From Ctena decussata (Eukaryota; Mollusca; Bivalvia; Lucinida; Lucinidae), in the NCBI GenBank assembly GCA_963989385.1, contig OZ022507.1, positions 52,339,400 through 52,403,399 on the forward strand: DNA of 64,000 bases, given 5' to 3'. Positions 49,469-60,247 of the stretch are shown here, one piece after another. A model generated the notes under the pieces. The model searched no databases. It had not been told where the DNA came from and was given only the letters and a program-made list of their open reading frames with translations. The position numbers and the translations under genes were made by a program. The first letter of the stretch is position 1. Each line of letters begins with the position of its first letter.

Positions 49469-52400
49469 TAGCTCACCTGACACTTGGTCCTGGTATATAT
49501 TTTTTCATGCTTTTATACATGTATATAGCACCAGGGCAGGGGCCCCCTCCCTTGGGGATTAATGTTGAGTCCCAATTCTATATACCAAGCCACAAGGTCA
49601 CTGGGCCTTTGTTTCTGGACAAAGATTTCTTAAGGGTTTTTATCATAAATGGGTGTGGCGGCCACCATGTTCATACGACCATGCCATCTGAACAAACTTT
49701 GATTCCTTTGACCCAGTATTAAAGCTCCATATGAAATACAGTAATCATTTGTATAAACTATGATGGGCCTGAGTGCCCAATGCTACATACCGGTACCAAG
49801 TTTCAAGGTTATAGGCCTTTCGGTTCTCGAGAAAAAGACGTTTGAAGAGTTTTTACCATACATGGGCATGGTGGCCATCTTGGTCAAGTAACCAAGACCA
49901 TCTGAACAAACTATGGTTCCTTTAAGCCGGTGAAGCTCCATACGAAATATGGCTTCAATTGACCCTAGTGGCCTCTGAGAAGATGTTTGAAAATAGTGAC
50001 AGGTGACAGAATCTCAATGACCTTGTACAAAAGTCAAAGAATGACCTTGACCGTTAACGACAAAATATCTTCATCTGGTCATTTAGTCAACCATATATAC
50101 CAAATTTTGCACCTTAGACTTAAATAGTTTCTGAAAAATTCCACTGTTAAAGCATTTTCCCATATAAAAGACTACATAATGTACCAAAGTTGACAGTGTC
50201 ATAAATTAGGTCAAGGTCAACGTATGATCATTTGTATAAACTATGATGGGCTTGAGTGCCCAAAGCTACATACCAAGTTTCAAGGTCATACACCTTTTGG
50301 TTCTGGAGAAGAAGATTTTGAAGGGTTTTTACCATATACGGGCATGGCGGCCATCTTGGTCAAGACCCTGAGAACAAACTTTTATTCCCTGATCACACTT
50401 AGACTCCATATGAAATTTTGCTTCAATCAGACCAGTGGTTTCAGAGGAGTAGATGTTTTGAAAATCTTGATGACGGACAGACCGACAAAATGACCTTGAC
50501 CTTCAGTGACATAATATCTTCATCTGGTCATTTAGTTGACCATATATACCATGTATTGTACCTTAGACTAAAATAGTTTCTGAGTAATCCACTGTATAAG
50601 CGTTTTCCCATATAAAAGCCTAACATACCAAAGTTGACCATATCGTAAATTAATTCATGGGCAACGCATGATCATGATTTGTATAAACTATGATGGGCCA
50701 GCATGCCCGATGCTACATACCAAGTTTCAAGGTCATAGGCCTTTTGGTTCTAGAGAAGAAGATTTTTGAAGGGTTTTTACCATATATACTCGTCAAAACA
50801 AATTCCGCCGCAATTTTTAATCGTGATATTGACGATTTAATATAACATTTTCAAATTATTTTGCTTTTTATTAGTTGCCACAACATTTGTCCACGAGAAC
50901 TTTTGAACGTCTCAGTTTCTTGCTTGCGTGTACAGAGTTACCTCGCATAACTAGTAAACCATAGAAATGCGACTAGGCGCTTACTGCGCATGCGCAGTAC
51001 CGTTATGTTTGTCTCGTTAAATTCTCGAGAAACCCTACATTCTGGAAACATGTAAATCAAGTCTGAACAAACGTTCAAATGGCGAACATTGCATCTTAAA
51101 GTGTGTGAGACTGTAAATTACCTCCCTTTGAACCAGAACTATAGGAAATTTTATTTTCAGATTATGGGGTTATCAGTTATAAATTTTAGTTCTGTTTTTC
51201 TGGACATGTAAATACGTTTCTTTGCAACATTTTTAAATGAGAATGCATCAATTTATTGCAAAATTGTATCAGGCATGCAGTTTTAAAATGCTTATGACAA
51301 TGCCAGTGCGACTTTAGAAAGTTTGGCTTTTCTTCTAAACGTTGAAATTTAGAAGTTAGAAGTTATCGTGAAAATCGTTTTGAATTCCGTTGTTCTTTTG
51401 TATATCAAGCATCTGGAATCCAATGAATGTGTCTAAGAAGTACAGATAAGAAAATGAGAGTAAAACAAAAAGAAAAGACGATTTGTTTTCATGAGAAATC
51501 TCGGGAAATTTGAAATAACCCCCACTAAAACTGAAAGTTGCGCAAACTGTCGGTTTATATTAAAATTTTGAAACCTGTCTGTCTAGCAATATAAAAATGT
51601 CATATCAGTACTACAATGACTCTTTAAACTCATTTGTTCTGGTACCTTTTCAGAAAAAGATGCTAAAGTTAATGCGGCGGAACTATTTTTGACTAGTATA
51701 TGGGCATGGTGGCCATCTTGGTCATGTAGCCCAGCCCCCCGGTATAAACTTTAGTTCCCCTATCCCACTGAGACACCATATGAAATTTGGCTTCAATCTC
51801 CCCAGTGGTTTCAGAGGAGAAGATGTTTGAAAATCTTGATGACGGACAGACCGACAAAATGACTAGACCTTCAGTGACATAATATCTTCCTCTGGTCATT
51901 TAGTTGACCATATATACACCACATATTGTACCTTAGACTTAAATAGTTTCTGAGAAATCCACTATATAAGCGTTTTCCCATATAAAAGCCTAACATACCA
52001 AAGTTGACCATGTCGTAAATTAGGTCAAGGTCAACGCAAGGTCATCATTTGTATAAACTAAGATGGGCCCGCATGCCCAAAGCTACATACCAAGTTTCAA
52101 GGTCATAGGCATTTTGGTTCTGGAGAAGAAGATTTTTGAAAGTTTTTTTACCATATATGGGCATGGCGGCCATCCTGGTCATGTGACCCAGACCCCGGGT
52201 ACAAACTTTTGTTCCCCCATCCCACTGAGACTCCATATGAAATTTGGCTTCAGTCGGCCCAGTGGTTTCAGAGGAGAAGATGTTTGAAAATTGTGACAAC
52301 GGATGGTCCGACGGAATGACCTTGACCTTTAGTGACATAATATCTTCATCTGGTCATCTAGTCGACCATGTATACCAAGTATTGTACCTTAGACTTAAAT

Positions 52401-53756
52401 AGTTTCTGAGAAAGCCACTGTTTAAGCGTTTTCCAATATAAAAGCCTAACGTACCAAAGTTGACCATGCCGTAAATTAGGTCAAGGTCAACGCAAGGTCA
52501 TGATTTGTACAAATTATGACGGGCCGTCATGCCCGATGCTACATACCAAGTTTCAAGGTCATAGGCCTTTTGGTTCTGGAGAAGAAGATTTTTTAAGGGT
52601 TTTACCATATATGGCCATGGCCGCCATCTTGGTCATGTGACCCAGACCCCGGGTTTAAACTTTCCTTCCCCCATCCCACTGAGACTCCATATGAAATTTG
52701 GCCTCAATCGGCCCAGTGGTTTCAGAGGAGAAGATTTTGAAAATCTTGACGACGGATGGTCCGACGGAATGACCTTGACCTTTAGTGACATAATATCTTC
52801 ATCTGGTCATTTAGTCGACCATGTATACCAAGTATTGTACCTTAGACTTAAATAGTTTCTGAGAAATCCACTGTTTAAGCGTTTTCCAATATAAAAGCCT
52901 AACGTACCAAAGTTGACCATGCCGTAAATGAGGTCAAGGTCAACGCAAGGTCATGATTTGTATAAACTATGATGGGCCGTCATGCCCGATGCTACATACC
53001 AAGTTTCAAGGTCATAGGCCTTTTGGTTCTGGAGAGGAAGATTTTTGAAGGGTTTTTACCATATATTGCCATGGCGGCCATCTTGGTCATGTGACCCAGA
53101 CCCCGGGTATAAACTTTCGTTCCCCCATCCCACTGAGACTCCATATGAAATTTGGCTTCAATCGGCTTAGTGGTTTCAGAGGAGAAGATGTTTGAAAATC
53201 TTGACGACGGATGGTCCGACGGAATGACCTTGACCTTTAGTGACATATATCTTCATCTGGTCATTTAGACCACCATGTATACCAAGTATTGTTCCTTAAA
53301 CTTAAATAATATCTGAGAAATCCACTGTTTAAGCGTTTTCCCATATAAAAGCCTAACGTACCAAAGTTGACCATGCCTAACGTACCAAAGTTGACCATGC
53401 CGTTAATTAGGTCAAGGTCAACGCAAGGTCATGATTTGTACAAAATATGATGGGCCGGCATGCCCGATGGTACATACCAAGTTTCAAGTTTATAGGCCTT
53501 TTGGTTCTGGAGAAGAAGATTTTTGAAGGGTTTTTACCATATATGGGCGTGGCGGCCATCTTGGTCATGTGACCCAGATACCCGGAACAAACTTTCGTTC
53601 CCCCGACCTAGGTAGGCTCCACATGGAATATGGCTTCAATCGGCCCAGTGGTTTCAGAGGAGAAGATGTTTGAAAATGTTGACGACGGACCACGGACGGA
53701 CGGATGCCTGGCTATACTATAAGCTCACCTATGAGCCTAAAGGCTCAGGTGAGCTA
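49469..53756 (+). repeat. ~450-bp tandem array in a TIR-bounded element
   Basis: The anchor gtcaaggtcaacg occurs near 50216, 50656 (variant), 52026, 52482, 52932 and 53412. After removing the 908-bp insertion the spacing is about 443-480 bp. Ends tagctcacctga and caggtgagcta are inverted. Each unit holds ccaagtttcaaggtcatagg, atggcggccatcttggtca and tttcagaggagaagatg. A 24-bp micro-duplication sits at 53351-53398. Confidence 0.85.
50789..51696. mobile_element. 908-bp non-autonomous DNA transposon inserted in the array
   Basis: Inverted ends ctcgtcaaaacaaattccgc and complement of ctagtcaaaaatagttccgc. The flanks read TATA on both sides; sister units of the array show the empty site ccatatatgggc. 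No frame above 60 codons. A TA or TATA target and this end type suggest a Tc1/mariner-like origin (inference). Confidence 0.85.
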
Positions 53757-53884
53757 AAAACAGCAGTGTACCCATATAGTTGAATAATAGTAGCAAAATG
53801 TGAAGAGAATGTCAAGGTCTACACTTTTTGCTTAGACATTCCTGTCCAAATACTAAGAATAAATATGGCATTTTGTTAGTCTGG

Positions 53885-54130
53885 ACCCAGGTGTTCCAAA
53901 CTAATGACATTGTTAATTAACAGGACGCTAAAATTTCAAGCATATTATACGCAAAAAACTACCATTTTTTGCTGAACAAATGTGAGGAACTTTTGCATTG
54001 CAAAAGCTCCTCACATTTTTTCAGCAAAAAAAATGAGCTCTCTTGATTTTATGCATACTAGAAGATTTAACGAATACTTCACTAACAGCCTTTTGAAGCT
54101 GATGATGCCTTGACAACAAGTTGGCCCTGG
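53885..54130. repeat. MITE family B copy with strong hairpin
   Basis: ggtgttccaaactaatgaca start; perfect hairpin word gctgaacaaatgtgaggaac / gctcctcacattttttcagc at 53973-54027. Confidence 0.65.
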
Positions 54131-54214
54131 TATATATTTTAGAAAGGCACTGTAAAATGGAGTATTATGTATAGAAAATTAAAAAGACAACTTTAACTGG
54201 TGATAAAACATAAG

Positions 54215-54560
54215 AATGAAAAAAGTAACTGTTGATAAACATATAAAAGAAACGAGATTCACACATTTGAGAAATTTATCGAGCCTGCTTTCTGTCAGTG
54301 AGATAGAGTCACCCATTTGGTGTCGGTGCATCAGGTCATCTGTAGCAAAACTAGGTCACAGTGGTCTGCTTTTGCCAAAAAAAAAAAAAGGCAGTGATAT
54401 AAAGTTATCAGGCTTGACCCTTTATCATAGCTTCCATAAGCCTCATGCCATGGAAAGTCTATCAGTGGCTGCGAGCAACTGTTATAGGTCATCTTCCACA
54501 AAACTAGGTCACTGTGACCTACTTTTCACAAAGCTGTCTATCATCAAAGCAGAGTTTTAA
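54215..54560 (+). repeat. two diverged units with ggtcatctgtagcaaaactag
   Basis: The segment ggtcatc-tgtagcaaaactaggtcac recurs about 160 bp later as ggtcatcttccacaaaactag. Open frames here follow the repeat and look non-coding. Confidence 0.4.
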
Positions 54561-54597
54561 CTGAAACAAGGTGACAGTGACAGCTATCTAGTTGATG

Positions 54598-54680
54598 TGC
54601 TTAGATATTGGGACAACTAAAACCATAAATTTTCCACTTGAGACAAATGGAAAATTTATGGTGTTCAGGTGTCTGTATAC
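54598..54680. repeat. hairpin MITE
   Basis: ccataaattttccacttgag faces its complement; flanks tattgggacaactaa and caggtgtctgtata are weakly inverted. Relative of 47141-47224. Confidence 0.65.
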
Positions 54681-54954
54681 TTAAGCACGTTAGGATACTT
54701 CTCAATAATGACTGGTAAGGTTCCTCAGCAATCATTAAGTATACCTTAGAATTGTGAATAAATAAATTATATACTTTGTACATATAAAAGCCCTGAGTAA
54801 CTCCACAAAATTGGATTGAAAATCTTTGAATGTTAATAAAGTGAGAAAAATAAACATTGTACAAACCACAAAAAGCTATAAGAAAATTAACATTTCTTGA
54901 TACTCTAGCTCAGTTTACCTGCTAAGCTAATGGTGCAGGTTCAACTCCCACTGG

Positions 54955-55226
54955 TTGCCGGGCCGGGTAGCGCAATCGGTAGGGCACCTGACTCGTAAGT
55001 CAGAGGTCCTGGGTTCGAATCCCGGTCTGGCCACATACTTTCGTTTCTCCTTCCGCTGATTCAAGAAGGGCAGTTGTCAGTTACTGGCGAAAGTATGTGC
55101 ACTTAGTACTGGTTAACCGCTTAGGAGGTCTAAGCCTGCCCAGGAGTAGTGTGATTAGGTTAACTGACCGTCCCGACATGACCTTAGTTGTTTACTGTGG
55201 ACATTAAGCATCAAATCAACCAACCA
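54955..55226 (+). mobile_element. tRNA-derived SINE with 14-bp target-site duplication
   Basis: tRNA-like head (A-box tagcgcaatcgg, B-box ggttcgaatcc, acceptor stem ggccggg/tctggcc), then the body seen at 19284 and 27388 and a (caac)n-like tail. Perfect duplication tcaactcccactgg at 54941-54954 and 55227-55240. The site itself looks like an older tRNA-like sequence. Confidence 0.9.
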
Positions 55227-55275
55227 TCAACTCCCACTGGAGGCATAATTCTTCCCAACTGTCAACAAGATTCTG

Positions 55276-55381
55276 CCCAGTAGACACATGACGTCGGAAT
55301 TACATCTTATTGACGCTGATGTGACATAATAACGTTGCATAGATGTCAATGTGATGTCATTTTGACGTAATGTGCCCAAGT
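55276..55381. repeat. acgtc palindromic element
   Basis: cccagtagacacatgacgtc start and a tgacgtaatgtgccc end, with degenerate gacgtc words between. Confidence 0.6.
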
Positions 55382-55560
55382 GTGCTGCACACACTCTTTC
55401 GTTATCTCTCTCCATAAGCTCAATATGACTGAAAAACTTTTGATAAGTCTTTAAATCAAAACTCATCTATCTTTACTGTGTATGACTACTCCTGAACCAT
55501 ATAGGCTTGACCACTTTCAAAGATCAGCTTTCAAATTTGCATCCCTGCTAGATGAACCCT

Positions 55561-55705
55561 CAGTGGCGGATCCAAAGGACCCCCTCTCCAGCCTGAATTA
55601 TTTCATTTTCATAGGGAATTGAAGGTAAAATTGGTCAAACTGCACAAATCGAACCCCCCTCAGCTAATTTGAACCCCCTATCTAAAATTCCTGGATCCGC
55701 CACTG
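55561..55705. mobile_element. 145-bp MITE with cagtggcggatcca ends
   Basis: Exact 14-bp inverted ends, flanked by accct on both sides (55556-55560, 55706-55710). Non-coding. Confidence 0.85.
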
Positions 55706-55862
55706 ACCCTTTCTCTAACAGGGCTACTCTTAACTGGAAAACTTTCCCCTTGTTTTCTTTTAGAGTATCTTTGAGAAAAGGGGGTAAATAGTTCTAGTCA
55801 GAATGGTCTTCCTTGGATTTGTTTCCATTCACTTAAAGTGTAGGGTGCATAACTATGTTTGT

Positions 55863-56071
55863 TTGCCACTTTTACAAAGGGAAACAACTTTCGTGACTTC
55901 CTGTTGGCTGGACTTGGCAACAAAACCCTTTGAAAAGGGTTCTACTATTAAAGGAAAGAATTTGCTCCTAGAGGAGAAAATTCTTTCTTTTAAGAGTTGA
56001 GCCTCACTGGAAAGGGAGGCAGAAATAAAAATGGCAAAGTTGCTTCCCCTGATAGAGTACTCATTTGCCTT
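55863..56071 (-). repeat. MITE family C at the 3' end of gene 3
   Basis: Minus strand starts aaggcaaatgagtac (family end aaggtgaatgggtac) at 56071 and runs through the gctcctagaggag hairpin. Its first two bases are part of gene 3's stop codon. Confidence 0.75.
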
Positions 56072-57253
56072 AAATGTAAAAGTCAGCCTTTTTCTCATCA
56101 TCAGCAATAGTTTCATTGTTGTTAGTCTCCGTGATGGTCTTAACTGTCATAGTAGCATCGCCTTTGTCAAATGATTTTTGACGTTTTCTTTTTCTTCGAT
56201 GAGGAATATCCACTTCAACAGGTGTTAATGAGCCAGATTCTGGACTTTCATCAGGATACAGATCATTATGAGCTTTAGATAATCTCTTTTTCCTCATTTT
56301 CTTGGACTCTTTCTTAGTTGATTTTTGGTTCATATCATTTTTGTTAGAATCAGCTTCAGTCATATCATTTGCTGTTTGGTGTGGGTCAGTAGCAGTTTGA
56401 TTTGGTTCAGAAGTTTGATTTGGTTTGCTTTGATTTAAAGCTGTATCACGTTTTGGTGCAACTGGACCATTTTCAACAATAGTTTTGTTGTTTTCTTTGT
56501 CTTTTACTGTGTCAGGAGCCCCTGTATCTTGATTTTCATTAATAACTTCAACAAGTACACCAGGCTCTGTTGTTGAAGTAAGCTCAGTTTCAATACCTGT
56601 CTTAAACTCTTTCCACTCTTTCTCTGCCTCATCAAGGCTGTCTTCTGATGGTGACAATTCCACATCCAAATTACTTGACTTTTTCTTCTTCATTAGTAAT
56701 TTCTCTGTTGCTACAGTTTCAACAACTGATGGTGCTTCGGTGCCCTTCTTTTGTAAAAACTGTATTTCTTCTTTAATATCAAGGTCTAGACTATCATCTG
56801 ATGGACATAGGGTATCATCCAATTTGGTTGATCTTCGTTTCTTTATCTTCTTAGGTTTTGCTTCTTTCCTAACTGAGCTTGTTGTTTTTATTTCTTTGAC
56901 AGGTTCAGTCGTTGTACTAGTACTATCGTGTTCTGTATCAATGACCTTAAGTTTGGATTTTGAGCGTTTCTTTGCCTTTATTCTTCTTGGTGAATCTGTT
57001 TCAACATCATATTTGGATAGTTTACTATCCTTTTTGTAGATTGTTCTATCCACTTTAATCTCATCAATGTAAATATCTTGAGCATCAATCGATAGGCCCA
57101 CTAATAGTGAGCCATGCTGTTTGAGCATATATGTGTTGTTAGGCACGGAAGTTTTTAGACCAGCAGCAAGAAGTAAGGCACATTCAGATTCTGGTACTTT
57201 TGCTTCTAGAGTGACACTCTGTGTTTCAGCTTGAACATGGTCTGGAGACATCA
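56070..57253 (-). CDS. gene 3, last exon (charged tail)
   Basis: Acceptor ttctttcag after a long pyrimidine tract; two bases complete a Val codon. 394 codons to stop TAA, whose last two bases coincide with the edge of a family C MITE. Confidence 0.85.
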
Positions 57254-59496
57254 CTGAAAGAAAAAAAAAGAAACAATAAAACTTTGGTCATTAATAGTCA
57301 TCACAGCCCCAAAGGAGGCTGAATTATTGATGATCATTTAGCGGAAACTACGAGGGTTGATCCAGAAGTAATTTCACTGTAGCTATAAAATCGTGTAGAA
57401 TAAAGAGAGAGCAAAAACAATTCGTTTCCATGTACCTTATCCTATTTTCAGTATAGTCTGTAAATTTCATATAATTATAGTGCACAGTAATCGAAATGTC
57501 AAGATAGACAGAGGGCATGGTAACGACACGCGCCGCACGTCAATGACGTTGTTGACGTTCCAGACGAAATTTGGATATTGTGCATGTCTTAAGTAGCAAA
57601 TTCATTGTTCTAGCATAGCACTAATATCTGTTCACCCATGTTTATCTCGTTTTTCAATATTATTTGAACAGACCCGCAGCTCATGTTCAAGAATTTACAA
57701 AATCTTCGAATTGCAGAACGTCGGGGTCCAAGCTTGATAGACGTCATTGTCTGACATTGCACATAAAGGTCTTCCGGTATTCGGACGATCCTCTTGCGAC
57801 TCATCTGCACCCTAACAGCGCTGATTGCACCTTTACACAAGCTTCATAATCATGGTTATATAACCGCATGTCTAATTAAACAGCCAAGAGTCTCTAATGG
57901 TGAAATTCATAATTTGTGGCAAAACCGCATATGTATCTGCAGACGCGTTTGTCGGAAATCAGCCTTTTTTCACTTTGCAGTTACAAGTATTAGCACTACC
58001 TGGCGGACTTCAAACTGCAATGACGATACTAAAGTTTCGACAGTGGATGGCAGGAATATATTTCGTCATCGTATCAAATTTTCATCTGATTTGGCGCATT
58101 AGTTTGATTTTGATTTGTGTTTGCCTTTTAAAATTATGTTCCTGTAATTAACGTTATTCTAACGTGCGGCGCGATAGCGACGGTGGCATACTTTGAACGT
58201 CCCTATAACTGGAACGGGAAAAGATTCCAACTTTATATTTATTCAGTTCACAGGTGCTAAAATGGAAATGCCTACCCAGTGTTGATTTAACTTGTCTGTT
58301 GGCATTTTCTGGTGAGCACAGGACATGCAATATTGATATGGTAAAGATGAGAGCTATATTCTCAGGAATGGAATTACTGCTGGGATCAATCGTCATGGTT
58401 CCCGTCTGGAGGTTGGCATAGAAACTGTGGAAATGGAGGTCCACTGTGTGTACTTCTAGCATCTTGAGTTTTATCTTGGACAGCCTCATAAACCGAATCT
58501 TGAGAAATTCCTCATCAGCAACTGAAACCAGATAAAACATGATCACGTGATTGTGCATAAATCAGAACAACGTGCCATGGAGATTTTTTCATGGACGGAC
58601 ACTCGGCGCCAGGTGTGTGGAACTATGGCTACGTACCGCTGAGCCACTCAGGGCGGGACGTCGTCACTAGAATTGAAACAGAACACAACAGAAAGTCATG
58701 GAGATTTCATACCAGTCTATTTTGAAGAAATTCTGCATGTCCTCCCAGCGGACAAATGACATTGAAATGACCGTCGTCGTACGGACGTCGATGCGATGTA
58801 GTGACGTCGCATCGACGTCCGTACGACATTTTCGACGTCATGTGCCGCTGGTCTCCATGTCACTCTGATGAACTGCTTTACACTAGTCCAGTTTGAAAAT
58901 AATTATGCAAACAATAAATAAACTGGCATGGATTGATAATGATTATTGTTCTGAATGTGCCCCTACCCCGATTCCTTAACGTTGCTCAGTATGGTGACAT
59001 CAGTGACGGAAAATAAAATTTAGAACTAAACTGAAAGTTAAGGCACTATCAAAAATACAAGCTAGACCCTTCTCTTGCCGCACCTACTGATTTTCAACGC
59101 CCCAGGTCTGGCCAGAACCTTGGCTGTTCGTTAATTCACTAATGCACGAAGTCCCTCTTGACTGACCTTCCCCCTTTTAACAAAATTGCTCAGATGTCAA
59201 GGTCACATCACATAAAATTTAGACCTTAACTGAAAGTTAAGGCTCTATCGAAAATACAAGACAGACCCTTCTCTTGCCGCACCCTCTGATTTTCAACGTC
59301 CCACGGCTAGTCAGAACCTTGGCTATTCATTAATTTACAAATGCATGAAGCCCCTCTTGACTGGCCTGGCTGCTAACTACTTACCTTTGGCCCATCCTCC
59401 AATGCACAATCCCCAGTCACCTTTGCCATTCCGAATAAGCATTGCACGCTCACCATTTTCAGGGTCAAAAGCCATGGATAGGTCACTTCTGGCAAC
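56070..59496 (-). CDS. uncharacterised protein with long charged tail (5' end missing)
   Basis: Exons 59496-59385, 58521-58276 and 57253-56070 (minus) join in frame to 513 aa; the first visible codon follows an acceptor, so upstream exons exist but none was found up to 64000. Residues 1-119 look globular: MAFDPENGERAMLIRNGKG, WGLCIGGWAK, FHSFYANLQTGTMTID, then a hydrophobic helix PENIALIFTISILHVL. This resembles the beta-barrel plus central helix of tubby/scramblase-like folds, but that is only an impression. Residues about 190-513 are Lys/Ser/Glu-rich and likely disordered, with repeated basic patches followed by LxPS(D/E)(D/E)SLD, and a final KRKRQKS patch that could act as a nuclear signal. 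I do not recognise the family. Confidence is good that it is a real spliced gene, low on function. Confidence 0.7.
57348..58190 (-). pseudogene. mariner-like transposon remnant in gene 3 intron
   Basis: Between the second and last exons. The + side starts with a mariner-type end, ctacgagggttgatccagaa. Minus-strand frame 57840-57610 encodes a helix-turn-helix-like SCGSVQIILKNEINM, as in the DNA-binding part of mariner transposases, but no catalytic region. An inner inverted pair, cgcgccgcacgt (57529) and acgtgcggcgcg (58160), suggests a second, nested element. Confidence 0.5.
58276..58521 (-). CDS. gene 3, second visible exon
   Basis: 246 nt between acceptor ggtttcag and donor gtaggc. Encodes ADEEFLKIRFMRLSKIKL through CSPENANRQVKSTL. 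The frame stays open past the donor, but the donor's phase matches the next acceptor. Confidence 0.75.
58744..58851. repeat. acgtc palindromic element
   Basis: Ends ccagcggacaaatgac / gacgtcatgtgccgctgg; perfect inner gacgtcgatgcga / tcgcatcgacgtc. Lies in a gene 3 intron. Confidence 0.75.
59010..59372 (+). repeat. 198-bp direct tandem duplication
   Basis: 59010-59185 and 59208-59372 share gacccttctcttgccgcacc, ctgattttcaacg, cagaaccttggct and cctcttgactg, about 85-90 percent identical by eye. The second copy ends 11 bp from the donor of gene 3's first visible exon. Confidence 0.85.
59385..59496 (-). CDS. gene 3, first visible exon
   Basis: 112 nt between acceptor ctttag (minus) and donor gtaagt; starts in phase 0 and leaves one base. 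Encodes VARSDLSMAFDPENGER and GKGDWGLCIGGWAK. Confidence 0.8.
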
Positions 59497-59519
59497 CTAA
59501 AGAAAACAAATTCATTATT

Positions 59520-59764
59520 TAACTCTTTCGGCGCCAAATTTTTCAGACGACAAATTTTCGTCTGCTCAAATCATCAGACGACAGATTTGTAACTGGAAAT
59601 TTTAACAATCTAAAGACATTTTTCATAAAATCAGGCTTTTTAAGTTCATATTTGAATGGCAAACAGTGTAGATCCTGATCAGACGGCTCTTTTAAGAGCC
59701 GGCTGATCTGGATATACGCTGTTTGCAAAGTCGCATTTTTGCGACTTTGGCGCCGAAAGAGTTA
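59520..59764. mobile_element. TTAA-type MITE family E, upstream of gene 3 exon
   Basis: TTAA on both sides, ends ctctttcggcgccaaa and exact complement; inner hairpins cagacgacaaattttcgtctg and gacggctcttttaagagccg. The best evidence for a TTAA target in this family. Confidence 0.88.
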
Positions 59765-60242
59765 AAGGCCCCACTGCTCTATCAGCATGTACTATCTTAT
59801 CGTGAGGTTTCGCTGCAAGATTCTCGCTATAGGTTTTGCTACTGTAAATGACCTGACGAGCCCAACTTTAAACAAATGAAACATTCTCGAGTTCCACATA
59901 AAAAGGATTGGAAAACGAACTGTGTCATTTTTGTTGGCCACCAAAATGACCTACTTTCGATATCATAAACTTGAATAAAATGGTGAAAATACATTGTACA
60001 GGCTTGAAGCCCTTTTCATTGTCCCCCTTTTGGTTATATTTCATAGGTCGACGGGAAACCAGGAAAGTGGGAGCGATACATCCTTTTTCAAAAATAGGTC
60101 CCCCCTCTGTTTTGCCAGTTATATGACTCGGTATATGCACATCAACCTACATTTAATCACCAAACCTGAAGGTTGAACCGCTCAAACGTGAAGGTTGAAC
60201 CGCTTAATGATTTGTGTTTAGACCTTTTTTACCATTGGTAGC
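59765..60242. other. intergenic or intron, nothing identified
   Basis: No exon with a matching phase for gene 3 seen on the minus strand; no repeat family recognised. Confidence 0.4.
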
Positions 60243-60247
60243 ACTAT

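Noticed and set aside
54957..55033. tRNA gene (plus strand)
   Set aside because: Same reason: SINE head, flanked by a 14-bp duplication.
56740..57039. 99-codon plus-strand frame
   Set aside because: Antisense shadow of the lysine/serine-rich tail of gene 3.
57794..58151. plus-strand frames of 84-102 codons in the gene 3 intron
   Set aside because: They lie on the opposite strand of the mariner remnant and match nothing recognisable.
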